DNA of 64,000 nt from positions 13,543,001 through 13,607,000 of the forward strand of contig JAILWY010000026.1 in assembly GCA_022113835.1 (NCBI GenBank), in the 5' to 3' direction. Below the pieces are notes generated by a model. That model was not told the origin of the DNA and did not search any database. It saw only the letters and a program-made list of their open reading frames with translations. Shown piece by piece: positions 26,540-39,300 of this stretch; position 1 is the stretch's first letter; each line of letters opens with the position of its first letter. Origin of the DNA: Atopsyche davidsoni. Taxonomy: Eukaryota > Arthropoda > Insecta > Trichoptera > Hydrobiosidae. The position numbers and the translations under genes are program-made.

Positions 26540-28825
26540 AAACTTAATATATATATTTTCACCAAAGCTCATTTTCATTGAATGCACAAAAACAACAATA
26601 AATTGCATTGTAGATTTTAGTAAGTGGGTTCATGTGTATGAAAAATAATGATTTGTCATTGATAGTTTGTAGGTCATATAACATACAAGGAAATCTTTTA
26701 CTACAAAAACCAAAAGCAATTTAATTGTCAAAACTGCCATTGTATTATTATTCAAATATATACAAATTTTTCCTCGATTGAAATGAAAAATCATCCTGCC
26801 AATGCAGAAATGAATGAGTAATATTATATACGGAAAACAGAAACTTATTGACCGCGACAGTAAAAAATCACACTTTGATTTTATGTACAATATTTTCAAA
26901 GAAACCACAACCTACAAACATATTATATAGCTTACAAAGTGGTTTTTATGTTCAAGGTGGTTGGTTTGTTAAAGTTTGTTCTTTGAATTGATAATCTGAG
27001 ATAAATAGGTTAAACCACAAGTAAGTATTAGAGGATGTTTATATTTATAAATATATACATGAATGTAAATATACATGTAAAAAAATAAAATTACGCTGAA
27101 AATGGAAATAAGAGAATGAATGAGAACACATTACTTTAACTATTGTACAAATTACGCAGCAAAATAATCCCATTTTTTTTAAAACAGTCACGCCTTGTCT
27201 AATAGTAAAGAAAGTAAATTGAATTACCACAAAACTTTAATATAAAAAATTCAGGTAATTAATTAGTTATTAGCCGTGTTATTTGAGTTTCACTGATTTA
27301 TTGCAAATTATTTAGTAATTTGATTTGACGTCTGCATATTGTGGTTCTATTTTTTGTAGTTTTTGAAAACATAATCATATTTTTTAAAAATATATTAGTA
27401 CGATTTATTGTCGATTTAACTACATTAAATAATTTAATACATGTGCATAAACGTGTACAAAATATTGTCAAGCATGGGCCCTTCTTTAAGATATACGATA
27501 TATATAGGTGAAGAATTCTTATTGATTAAATTATATTAAAATGGCTAATATTTTTTTAATACACTAAGAGTATTCAATACAGTATTAAATGTAATTCCAC
27601 GATTATGATATGGAGTTTCAATTGGGCGATGTTTCAGGAGTCCCTCCGACCTCAGGTCTGAAGCCTCCGCCTCCTAAATCATGAAAGTTTTTATTACCTG
27701 AGTGTTCTTAAGTGTGCAAATTAAATGGGCCGTAATAATGAGATATGATTGTACTTCCGCGACGGCATTCATTTATTAAACCTTATTCGAAATTAAGTGC
27801 CGTTATACTAGATAATCTCACTCGACTTATGGCATGGTTGAATAGGCAGCCGCTGCTTTAAATTTATATAACGATTTATATTATTAATTGTAGCTATGAA
27901 TATTTAATCATCTGTCTAAAACTTAGACCCACCTTTACAATGATCTGATACGATAATCACATTACAAGAAAAGCTTTTGATACTTTTTTTGTAAGGATCT
28001 TTTGTGGTATATTTGGACTTTATTTATAAGATTTTGAAAATTATTTGAAGGATGAAATATGCTTGGCTTTTGTAAAATCTTCGGTTTGATTTTGCAAATC
28101 TCTCAAGACAAAGAAACGATAAAAAATTATAAGGGCAAACAGTTTTAAGACTGTTGAAATTTAAGTAAAAGTAAATTAGATTGTATACATAAACAAAACG
28201 GTCTCCAGTCATCGATAAAGTTTTGATGATGTTTATTGATTTTAATAATTCTAATTGATTAATATAAATATTAACAAATAATACTTCAAAATAATTTTCA
28301 TTCAAGATTATGACTGTCTGTTGACGTAGTAGTAGAACAGTCATTACCATTATGAATTAAAAGAAATGAAAACCCCACGAGTAAAATTTCTCCATGTGTG
28401 CGGATGTATACAAAACAAACGATGTAATAAGTTGAATACAGTCGCAAATGATTTAAATTAAATAAACTATACTACTCATGCTAATACATATAAAAAACTG
28501 GGTTTTTTTTAGATTTTATTAGTTTCTTCTGAATATTCTGTGCCATTTAGAACGCTCGGTTTTAACAAAGGAAATTTCCTCCATCCATTTGAATATTAAA
28601 AATTTAATAACAACTATAGCGTAACCATTCATTTAACATTTAAAATTTTGTTGATCAATCAATCGGGGTAAAAATAATTTAATGCATCAGTATATTATGA
28701 ACTGGGTGTGTGTAGCATCGAGTAGAGCGTATAAACACACATTGATTTTAAAACTAGGGATAGTATATATTCGGTAAGCATATTTTTTTAAAACAAATTT
28801 TTTGATTTAAGAGTAATGTATTACT
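26540..28825. other. AT-rich non-coding DNA
   Basis: No gene or repeat boundary recognised. Frames (for example minus 26630-26908 and 28024-28350) are rich in Phe, Ile, Tyr, Lys as expected of chance in AT-rich DNA. Confidence 0.5.
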
Positions 28826-29040
28826 CACAAGTCGGAAGGACTCACCAATTGGCAGCCATTACGTGCTTGGTGACATCGATAATATAGAAGACGGCAGGCG
28901 CCACACTTCATTACATGACTGCGCATTGTGTCATCGATGATTTTGACTTGTGAATTGCTCTTTGCTTCGGTTCCGTAGGTGCCCATATAAAGAGCGACCG
29001 ACAATCAAACAAGACATTTGTCTCAAAAAGATCTTATCGA
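28826..29040 (+). promoter_or_regulatory. possible promoter or regulatory element with TATA box
   Basis: A GC-balanced block includes TATAAAG at 28986-28992. A 9-bp sequence TCACAAGTC near 28826 recurs inverted as GACTTGTGA near 28945. No gene is recognised downstream; the 66-codon frame at 29281-29481 is unsupported. The call rests on composition and the TATA box only. Confidence 0.25.
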
Positions 29041-29639
29041 TCAAATTTTTAAGCTAGTTGGATAATATATCCTTTTCCGCGGCTATTTTTTCTCCATGTT
29101 TCAGCGTTATTTGTATAATAGCAGACGGTTAATTATGGAGAGTATGGAACAGAATACAGAATTGTGCAATTGTCTAGAGCTGATTGTGAACCAAAATGTG
29201 TAATGGCGATCTCCTTAAAACTTTTTTTTTTACGGATCAATAATTTTCATTTCAAAGCATATGACAGATATTGATACCCATTGATGACAATGTATTTTAT
29301 TTTCATCCTTGGCGTTACAGCCCGTAGTGAGAGTTCTGGACTAATCCAAGAAATGCTAACCTTAAGCAAGGTATCCCTCGCTACATCATCCAATCATCAC
29401 ATTTTTGATCTACCCAAACTCATAATGGTTATCATATACCTCCTTTGCCAGGCTTTATATCCTAATCGAAACAACGGATAGATATTAAACGCAAATAATT
29501 TTTTTTTATAGCTAAAATCTATTAACTTGTCTATAAATAAAATAAAGCTGCCATAGCATCAATATTTGATAAGCTCATCGCTTTCGTCACAAAAAGCCCA
29601 CAAAAGACAACCCAAAACATCAATTCCGCGTCGGGAGTT

Positions 29640-30075
29640 CACAATCCATTTATCAGGAGCGCCGAGCAGACGGGGAGGGGGGACCGCGACAAGTCAAATT
29701 TAACATCACAAACAATTTAGCAATGTGCTTGAGTTTATAATGACGTAACAAGTTTTATAAACTGTCAGGCGCCTGACGCGGCCCGTCATGCCGGGGGAAC
29801 GTCGTCCTTGCGGCGCGGTGCCGAGGGGTGGCTTCGGCCTGTCGGCGCCGCGGCGGTCTATCAATCCTACCTAGTGATATGCGAACGGCTGGTTTATGGG
29901 CCACCTGTGGAGCGTGCCCCCTCCCCCGCCGCCCCCTGCACCCCTGCACCCCTCCACCCTGCACCCCTGCGCCCCTGCGCCCCTGCGCCCCTGTGCCTCC
30001 CCGCCCTCGGTGCCGCTTGTATCGGGCCCGTCCCGAGCGCTCAGCCCCTGGGCGAGGAAATCAGATACAAGCGAC
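29640..30075. other. GC-rich island with C-rich 10-bp tandem repeat
   Basis: A CpG-rich block. At about 29927-30000 it has imperfect CCCCTGCGCC units. Long frames appear on both strands in all phases because the repeat lacks stops; they are artefacts of composition. Confidence 0.5.
29927..30000 (+). repeat. C-rich minisatellite, about 10-bp unit
   Basis: Six to seven imperfect copies of CCCCTGCACC / CCCCTGCGCC. The G-rich strand could form quadruplex structure. Confidence 0.85.
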
Positions 30076-30964
30076 GCATACATTTTTAAATAAATACATT
30101 GTTGCCAATTTGTTATTTGATAAATAAGAAAAACATTAAAAAATTATTATTGTAATAAAATTAAATACCTACAGTTTATTTATAGTTAGATTTTTATGTT
30201 GTTTGGGTGTTTGCACAGTGATTACATATTTCAAATATTGATTGACCAAAATATATAATCTGTATTTAAAAAAATGTGTTTTTATTAGCTCGTAAAGTAT
30301 TGATGTATTTTTTTGAAACATAATTTAAAAATAAAATTAAAATAAGCAAAACGGAGCTCTAATTCTTAAAATATTAATTTTTGGTGTAATGTATGTTATT
30401 AAATTATTTAAAAAAAAATAGCAAATACATCTGCAAGCACTAGGTCGTAAGAAGACAACCGTGCAATATTTAATTATACTTATAAATATTTAAAAAATAT
30501 TTTTATACTGAGAAAGGCGGTTATTTTTGTCTGTATTATGCGATAAATAAAAAATCGACTCTGGAAATTACTTGAAAGTACAGTTTTAACTTATAGCAGA
30601 TATGAATAATATTTTATCGAAAAAAAAATAACTTATATAAGTTATTGACTAAAGTAAACAATGTTGTCTATAAATATAGATTTATGACTAATGCGCACAC
30701 TTCGGCTGAGGATAGTGAATCATCATCACGAGCCAAGGAAACTCAAAGATAGTAGTACATGACTGTTTTAGTAATAACCGCAAATAATCATTGTCATTCA
30801 ATAGATTTTTACACACATTTATTTGTAAAAAAAATTGACTAACGCATTCGAGGAATTTACGAGCAATTTTGCGTCATGTATTAATTGATTGAACAAAAAA
30901 TATATATGGCTAAATTAATGCGAAATATTTAAAGGAATACGTATTCTAAATTACTAATTGCTTT
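30076..30964. other. AT-rich non-coding DNA
   Basis: Nothing recognised up to the target duplication of the next hAT element. Confidence 0.5.
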
Positions 30965-30972
30965 GTCTAGAA

Positions 30973-31375
30973 CGGTGGCTCTCAAACTCTTTTGGTCCAC
31001 GGACCCCCTTTCATAGTCAAAACTTGCCTACAGACCCTGGGTGAAAAACTACATATATTCATATTATACACTAGTTGGTAGAAGTATCGACTCTATTGCG
31101 TTCCTGTATTAACCTGCCTGACTCACCGCGATGCTTGTTATTACTTGTATTTTATGCACCTGTCTATATTTATATTTTACGTATGACGTAAAAATCGCTA
31201 ATAATGTATTCATTGTTATTTATTTTAACTACCATATTAATAAAAATGTGTCACAATTTTTTTATTTTATATTAAACCTTGCGCGGACTCCCTGACGTTG
31301 TTCAGGGACCCCCAAATCGATTTAATTTTTTTAAGAACCCCTTGGGGTCCGTAGGGACCACTCTGAGAAGCACAG
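30973..31375. mobile_element. complete non-autonomous hAT element (403 bp)
   Basis: Perfect 8-bp target duplications GTCTAGAA flank it at 30965-30972 and 31376-31383. The left end reads CGGTGGCTCTCAAACT and the right end, on the minus strand, CTGTGCTTCTCAGAGT, both variants of the hAT consensus CAGTGNTTCTCAAACT. Sub-terminal GGTCC...GGACCCC blocks are also mirrored at both ends. The 330-bp core is AT-rich and non-coding, so it must have been moved by a transposase made elsewhere. Terminal mismatches suggest it is no longer young. Confidence 0.92.
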
Positions 31376-31383
31376 GTCTAGAA

Positions 31384-31820
31384 CTAGTGACGAGTGATTT
31401 ACACGCAAGTACGCGTGTTGATTTAAAAAAAATTAAGTCTGTATAAAGCATAAATAACACAACAGAACGTTTCAATCAAGCATGCAATGATATTGCCTAG
31501 ACAAGCGATGCATCATAATGCCACGAAGCCTGCGTTGATATTATTAATTCGAGCATGTGTTCGGCGCATCAATTTGCATCAACAATTGAGTCTGACGCTA
31601 TAGGCCTCTGCGCCGCTGACAGTCGTGAGCTATGCGCCCGCTCGTAGCCGCGACGTAGTGACGTGCTACGCCGTAGTGCCACAAAATGCCTCAGTGACAA
31701 CACCGCCGGCTACGAGCTGCCAGTGGAGTGAATAGGTCTACGGGAACAGGCCGATATATTAAAGCACAGAGCCGAACCGTAGCAGATTGAATTTGATAAA
31801 TGTTAAAATTGATAAAAAAA
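31384..31820. other. non-coding DNA with a GC-rich patch at about 31560-31740
   Basis: The patch has several CTACG/CGTAG words in both orientations and may be a repeat fragment or a regulatory element. No gene is recognised. Confidence 0.35.
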
Positions 31821-32075
31821 ATTATTGATTTTTGTGAAGACCGTTTCACAGGAAGTACGATTTTGCCTATACAGGTTTGATTGATTGATAATGATTAAGT
31901 ACATTTTTTTAAATATTGAAAATTGATTAAATAAACTCTTAGAAAAATATCATCGTGATTTGTGTGGGATTTGAATCCACATCCCCAAACTTACATGGCC
32001 GGTGTTTCATGGCCATCCCACACAAATCACGATGATATTTTTCTAAGAGTTTCTTTAATCAATTTTTCACATTTA
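31821..32075. repeat. SINE copies arranged as an inverted pair (foldback)
   Basis: From 31821 the sequence is the reverse complement of the tail and head of the SINE at 63540-63735. It then turns back on itself: arms 31933-31969 and 32016-32052 are perfect 37-bp reverse complements around a 46-nt loop. The loop carries, on the minus strand, a B-box-like GGATTCAAAT and the phrase CACCGGCCATGTAAG of the tRNA-like head. A head-to-head insertion or a fold-back replication event would explain it. Confidence 0.8.
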
Positions 32076-33560
32076 CATACACGTTTTTCAAATTTATAAA
32101 TTATATAAGAAAAAAAAAACGCTTTTGATACACGCTGTGACACAATCGATAACCCAATTCAACTCATAATATTATCATATTTTAGTGATGCCACTATTGG
32201 ATAGCAATCAATAGGTTGTCGGTTGTGTTTATTGTTGTATCAAGCGCTAAGTTGCTTTATAATATTTGTGAAATATGATTTTAATTAACACCAAACACGC
32301 AGTTGTCATATAAATAAAATAGTTGTCCATTGAATTCCTATGTGATTTACGTTTAATAAATAATTTATCACCTGTTTAAAGCTTGAAAAAGTCTATTTAT
32401 ACTACAGTAGAAAAAAAAATCCGCCGTAAGCGTCGAAATGGTAGAGATAAGAATGCATGAATATAAATAATTGATTTTTAAAACATGTTTTCATATAATC
32501 TAGTGAGTGTCTGTATTTGTAGACTGTACGTCGCTGCTATTTAATAGCATGTTACTATCAGGAGCCACAGATCAGTTTGGCCGGTACACGCGAATGTTCT
32601 AGCTCCGCTAAATGTCCGGCGCAGTCCAGATCAGCTGCAGCAGATAGACAGACAGATTATTACTATCGAAGATCAGATCTCAGGGTGTGACGTCAGAGAA
32701 GACTCCCTCCCAGCTGTAGGCAAAGCCTCTCCTGCCTAGCGTGATGTCAGATGCAATGTGAATTGATTTGAGATTACTCAAGGTAATACAAGAATATTAG
32801 AAAATTATTATAATAAATTATTGGAACCACTATAAAAAGTAGCATTGTAATTGCAATAAGTAAACATTTTTTAGTATAGACAAAGATACTTGATTACGGA
32901 AAAATAAGTAAATCAAAATTCTTATTATGTAGGTTGTACTAACTCGTGTCCGGTTGTACGTGTCCTCTAATGGCCTTCTATAGGATGCGGTTTATATTAT
33001 TAGTATTAACTTTCTGAATGTATTTATTATATAAGAGCGGCTTTATTATGATATTTTATAAGCTCAGGTAATATCATGTGGCGAAATGGTCCAATCGATA
33101 GATAATTCGTAAGCTGTTGCCCACCATGTTGCAACCGATAGTCGAACGGTAGTACAACGATGGCACTCTATTATTTTCGGTGGAGGAAGACCTTATTGGC
33201 TAATTCGCCGTTCGGTCGTCGGTTGTGTCGCAACGTGTGAAGTCGCCTTCATCAGCTTCAGCAGAAGACACGCAGTCAGCTGACATTTCCCCAGCGCCAT
33301 GATCCCGCCATGGCACGAGCGCTATTGGTGGAATATCAGCTGGCGGGGGTGATTTGCACGGAGGGGCGGCGATGCTTGGCCCGAGTTATGTCTTGTATAA
33401 TTCGCCCGTAATTCTGTGATGTTTGTAGGTGCGGATGATGGTTGTTGTGGAAGAGTTATTGACCTAGGAACTTGCGCTGCCGTAAATGTTTCTACGGCCA
33501 AGCCAACAGTGTATGATTTACACTTCGTTGTAAACAATATAACAGTAAGTACGTACTTTC
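32076..33560. other. mixed-composition non-coding DNA with two GC-richer blocks
   Basis: Blocks at about 32520-32760 and 33060-33520 are GC-richer than their flanks. The second has an 84-codon minus-strand frame (33322-33576) without recognisable similarity. Possible regulatory elements; no gene called. Confidence 0.35.
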
Positions 33561-35380
33561 GAGACAAGTAACACAAGAGAACATATAATACGGCTGTGAA
33601 TTTATAAAACTATATTTTTCATTAAAAATATTTTTTACAAAGTGTTTTTTTTGTAATCTGAAAGTGAATAGTGTTTTTATTTTTGATCTTATTATAATAT
33701 TATGAATCCATGAAAATTGCTCAACATTGTGCAAAATGGTAATAAAATTTGGTAAAATTATTGTAGCCTACGTAAAAATAAGAACGTTATGTTTGTGATA
33801 AACAAACGTAGATGTAAATATATCTACAACAGACTGTTTAAATTCTTAATATTGTTAATTATCTTAATATCTTAATTCTCAATTGTGTAAGTGAGCGTTT
33901 TCGTCTTTTATAGTTTAAAGAAGCCCTTGAAAGATGAAAGTGCTAATGAACAAAAATGATCCTATTCTCCTTATATTTGTTGTACAAATAAGTAAATTAC
34001 GCAGCCCCGTCGTTCGCCTGTGAGGCTTTGATTCTTGAATGCCGGAGTACGTTTACACAGAGTGGAATAATTCATGAAGGCGTCTGGCACGGTTTCCTTC
34101 ATAAGTTAATAAAACTGCAAATCTCGCGGAGATTTATCACTCCTTAGCGCCGTCAACCGCGAATGATATATTCATTTCAAATTCCACAATGAATACTCAT
34201 TCGCTCTTCCGCTTGGCCACGCCATCTGTATACACGTCCCCAAAAAACGGTATTCCTTTGTCGTCGCGGCTCTGAGGACTAAAGCAGCCTATACTTATTC
34301 CGAGCGTCTCCAAAATTTAAATAAACAAATCTCACTAACAGCCCTAATAAACAATTTCCATTCCTCACCACGCGTAGCCCCCCCGCCCCCGCCCCGACTA
34401 CCCTCGAGAGAAATCGCCTCTACGAACAGTTCGCATCTTTGTCTATTAACCCCCTTTTAATCGTATTTAAATATTGCGATGTCGGCCGCTCTCTTGAACT
34501 TAATAGCGCGCTTCAGAACAAGTGGTGATTGGGTAACTTTTATTGCCTTAATAGTTATTATAATGACCACTTAAGAATCACCCATCAATGGGTTTATTCA
34601 GGACTAACGACGAGTTTATTTTGAATAAACGTTAAATTAGTTATTGAACAATTAAAACGTACACAGAACGACTTGATAGTGTATGAGCTATACACTTTCA
34701 ACAAAACGGATATGTATCAAATATTTATTATTGATTGGCGAATAGCGATACTTTTATTAGAATGCGTTGTTTTAAAATAAAATCTACATATTATTGTTTT
34801 GTTTTATGTATATATAAACACCTGGTCTCTAGTATAACGGCATAAGAACCTTGTTTAAAAAACAATATTGTATTATATTATTAATATTCATTGCTATTGC
34901 AGTTGATTGATTATTAAAGTCATGACAAGTTAATGTACAAAGAAAAAACTATTGACACTTTAAAATATATAGTATTTTTCTGGATGATCATATAAATGGC
35001 TTGAAGATTACGAATTCTTTTTGTTGTAAGCGCTATCGCTTTGCACGAGCTTTTTCTGAAACTAGACTTTTTGGTCTTACAAAACTCTTGGAATGCAAAA
35101 GCACTAACAAAGAATAATAAAGACAATCTGCTAGTCATTTGGTTCTTCACGTTTGTTATTGAAATGTCAACAGATATTTTATCTGTAAATATTTACAGTC
35201 TGTCGTGAAGCGGGTAATATAAGAAGAGTATCAATTTATTGCTATAAAGATTTTTTGTCAATCGTTGTTATGAAAAAAAAATATTGGTAGATAATAAAAA
35301 AGGGTATGATGAAAAAAAGAGTGAAATCATAAACAAGTACAATAAATAATTAGAAGCTATGACACGATTATGGCGCAATC
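33561..35380. other. AT-rich DNA around one GC-richer block (about 34000-34500)
   Basis: The block contains a C-rich tract near 34378-34400 and several CpG clusters, without a coding frame. The remainder is AT-rich and featureless. Confidence 0.4.
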
Positions 35381-35640
35381 TGCAATCGGGCGCGCGACCG
35401 GAAGGAAGAACTAAAAACACAAACGATATTCCCGCGATATTAATGTTTTCAAACTTTTCCAATTTTCCCGAGAAAGTATGTCAATGTTGATCTTGCGCCG
35501 CAGATAGCCACCGGGGAGGGCGGGGAGGGGCAATAGGCCATAACGACGGGCCCTCTGCCCAGGGGGCCCGGCTCTGGGGCCCCGGGGGCGCAGGCCCGGC
35601 CCCGAGGCCCCACCAGCCCGCACGTAATTGGAACCAAGAT
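35380..35640. other. GC-rich island
   Basis: CpG- and G/C-tract-rich block with a self-complementary GGGCCC/GGGGCCC-rich segment at about 35550-35600. Minus-strand frames through it are Gly/Pro/Arg-rich and compositional. Confidence 0.4.
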
Positions 35641-35737
35641 TGAAACGTACACTTTTATAAAAAAAAAATCATTGAGTCAAAATTACGTTTAGAATATTTC
35701 TCTAAGTGTGTGAATTTTGTTATCGATGTGTATGTGC

Positions 35738-35769
35738 AAAAATTGTGTCAAAGTATTGACACAATTTTT
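35738..35769. repeat. perfect 14-bp hairpin with 4-nt loop
   Basis: AAAAATTGTGTCAA at 35738-35751 pairs with TTGACACAATTTTT at 35756-35769 around AGTA. The word TAGTATTGACACAAT recurs near 36000. This could be a cruciform, a structured RNA or a remnant of an inverted repeat. Confidence 0.75.
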
Positions 35770-36019
35770 TGGTTTGGTACCTTGCTTGTTATGTACAAGG
35801 TTTGTCATCACAATTTGGGGAAACTTTCCAAACTAGTCGATCGAAATTGTGCTATATATGGGAGTGACTGAAGCTACACCCCCTGGTTTATCTTCCCTCT
35901 GGTTCCGATGACACGCTTCAAGAAGCCATCCAGTGACTTCATCAACTGTGTCTCGCCACTGACTTCAGGTCATCCAGGCACAGGCCCTCCTGTCGGCATA
36001 GTATTGACACAATATGCAT

Positions 36020-37040
36020 GAGTCAACAAAAATAAAAAAAATACGAGGCGCTATCACGTCCCCGCGCCGGCCCTCGCAGCGTCGTGCCTTGAGGAGCAAA
36101 AAAGTAGAGAACAGAGGTACCCCCGCCCTGGCGAACAGGAGCGTATAAGGGAAAAAAAGAAACATCCATAAAAGTCAGTTGGGCGGAATGAGCGACAATA
36201 AACTGTAGGTATAAATCAAGTAGCTGAAGCTATTTTCCCTGATTCGCTGTGCGATTATCGCGGAGGGCGGGGGCGGCGGCGGGCGGGGGCGGGCGGCCTC
36301 CTCTTTAATTGTCCACATTAACATTTTATATTTTTCTCGGGGATTGAGGCAAATATTTGCGAGGAATTAGCCGAGTGAGAGCCCCCCCTGCCCGGCCCTG
36401 CGGCCCCCGAGGTCGGGGAATAAAAACAATTCTTAAGACGGTAAAACAAATGATAATTTCATGACGATTTGAAGAGATAGATCAGTTTATTTAAACGTGG
36501 TTTTATTTATGCTCATTAATAAAAAAAGTATAATTTACTAATAGCATTAAAAGTAAATATATACAATTTTTTTTTCAGCGTATCTATGGAATTTTCTGAA
36601 CAATATTGTACGGTTGTATAACCGCTTGATACATTAAAAGCTCAAAAATCAATCACTTTTAAAATAAGTATCAGTCCACTAGCAGTCACTGACGTCAAAG
36701 ATATTATCAATTATGAATCTGAGACTCAAAATCCGAATTCAATTAAATCCGCCAATAGTCTCCCCCTCCTTCGCCCCCCCCCCCCCCGCCGGTCGGATTT
36801 GTCTTTGTTTTTCTTTCCCCCCTCCGGAACAGATCTTTCTTTATGGGAAGACCGGTTGTCGCTGAGGACGATATTTAGTGCCGGCGAGTAAATCAAGCGG
36901 GCTGACGGCCGGGGGATAATTTACCCAGTGTCTTATTTAATGGAATGCCTGCCCCCTCCCCGCTCCCCCCCGGCGCCCCCCCCGCCCCCCGCAGCCGTGA
37001 CGAGAGTGTCCCCCCCTCGCCGCTCTTCTTTGTTGCGAAT
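36020..37040. other. GC-rich islands (about 36040-36420 and 36750-37040) with G/C tracts
   Basis: The first holds a G-rich tract at about 36262-36300. The second holds a run of about 15 C near 36773-36787 and C-tracts at 36950-37015. AT-rich DNA lies between. No coding potential recognised; probably regulatory or structurally constrained DNA. Confidence 0.45.
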
Positions 37041-39050
37041 TTGTAGACGGTTTTTGTTGTAATGCTGAGGGAATTATTTTTGAAGTTTGATAATGATAAT
37101 GTGCTTAAAAATAAACACGATAAAAAAATGCACTTCATATTAATATCAAGTTATTTTTCTTAGAAAAGTAATTGAAAAGCGTAAAAAATTGAGAATGTTT
37201 ATTTTGATTATTTTGTTATTTTTATCAGCACTCTTGGAGAATGGGAACATATAATGCATTACAAACAATAAAAAAACAGAACCCTCTTAAAACAACGGCA
37301 TGCTATGCATTAATTATTTATACGTGACATTTGCATTAAAATGCAAATTCTGTAAAATTAATGATTATTTTCTATATTGAAAGAAAAAAAGAAAATTGAA
37401 CCATCATCTTTGCACTCACAAACCTTTTACTGAAAATAAAAACTATGAATTGTTAATTTTTTTATTTTCATTAAAAAGAAATCTTTATCGAGTATATGAT
37501 GTAAATATCCACACGATCAATAAAATTATCGGTGTTCTTATTTAATATTTAATGGAATTTTTTTTACCGTAACCAAGCCTATGAAAGTATTTTACTTAAA
37601 ATAAACTGATTTTTTTGTACGCAACCAACAATATCAAAAAACTTCCGGTGAATTCATATTTCAGAAAATATGCTTTTTAGCTCCTACGTAGAATTCACAT
37701 TTTTTAATCAAAGCTAACTGACAAACCTCCAGAGATGGAACATCCCGCTCGAGAAAGAAGCGGATCTCTTGTTTACCCAATCTAAATTCAGCAAAGGTAT
37801 TTAATATCAAATTTGTAGATATCCTTATTTATGTGTTATGGGCTCCGTGGAGTCATTTTAATGCACATAAGTCATTTAATGGCTAATGTATGCAAATTGC
37901 GCGCTCGCCCTGCACTCTGATAATGCAACAAAGGTAATAAAAATTTAAATGCATCAAGCTGCACTATAAAGACTGATTTATGTCACGCGGGACGGAAGGG
38001 GTCCGCTGAAGATAATTTTAAAATATTGCGCATCGGAGGGGGAGGGAGGCACAAGATTAGACCGAAGGGGCGAGAGGGTAGGGGGAGGAGCCACAGTAAA
38101 TAATAAAAAAAACAAACCTTTAACCTCACCTGCGACACGGAGACACAAAGCCACTGACATAATTTGTTGTATATCGACGCATAAGGGAGGAAATTTTTTA
38201 GAATGACTGAGGGAAAAAAGCACATTTCGTGGGTAGAAGATATCAATTTGTATCGGACCAAGTTCTCCTGGCATCATCGAAATATTATATTATGTTGATC
38301 CATAATTTATTGAGCGCTGTTACTTTGAATGCATATTTTATTTATGGATTAATTCGGATGTAGTCTATAATGGGCATTCTAATTATTTAGTTGAGATTTT
38401 AATGAGAGTGGTAGTTTAAATTTAACGATAATGAAACGTAAAATGAGGTCGTTAGGCCTCACACAGCATTTATTAGAAAATAACTACTAAATAACAATGA
38501 CCATTATAAATACAGATAATAGAGTTTACATAATTTATGTTCATGTAATGAAGAAGAATTTTAATTGCCTAAACTAATGGAATAACAGCGTCACAGATTT
38601 CAGAGACAGTCTGGTTTGAACAATGGATTCAGAAATTGTTTGCTATTCTAATAAATTCTCTGAAATACATGTATACGTTATTTCTGAGTGTAAAATACAT
38701 TATATATTACATATTTTTTGTATTAAAAACTACATTTTATTTTTTCAATGCGTAACTTGGATGTTGCCATTACAAAAATCAACCGGAATTACAGTTTCGT
38801 TGAAAAAATAGTGTAACTGTTATTTCAAATCATCCATACCTCCCTGCCGATTCCTGCACAATACTACTAATAATAAAATATAGTATATACCGTTATCGAA
38901 GTCATAATAGGAGTTTTATATAATCGATATGCTTAAACAGCTTTCAATATATATTTTGCGTATATATAATAGAAAGCTGCGTTAAGTTAACACATAGCTT
39001 TGAATAAAATAAATGAAACTAATACAAAAAGCCGATACGGAGCAGTCGTC
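37041..39050. other. AT-rich DNA with a small GC-richer block (about 37980-38140)
   Basis: The block contains GGGGGAGGG-type purine tracts. No gene recognised elsewhere. Confidence 0.45.
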
Positions 39051-39300
39051 CAAAACTCACAATTAAAGCTGGAAAACAAAGCCAGAGCGTTCTTATTTTT
39101 CCTCCGGGTCGCCCCCGCCCCGGCCCCCGCCCCAGCCCCCGCCCCAGCCCCCGCCCCCGCCCCCGCCCCCGCCCAGATGCGGCGGGGCTGTCGCGGCTAA
39201 AGCAAGCCATTTGAATGCATGGTCGTCCGTCAGTCAGGGCGGCATTACGGCGCTGCCGGGGGCGTCTTGGGCGGCTCGAGGGGCGCGAGGAGGATGCCAT
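39050..39300. other. GC-rich island with C-rich tandem repeat
   Basis: The repeat at about 39107-39175 consists of CCCCCG / CCCCAG hexamers; its complementary strand is a strong G-quadruplex candidate. An Ala-Pro frame (plus) and a Gly-Arg frame (minus) result from the repeat and are not genes. Confidence 0.5.

Noticed and set aside
29755..30127. Several overlapping Pro/Ala/Gly-rich frames
   Set aside because: All derive from the C-rich minisatellite; open in many phases on both strands.
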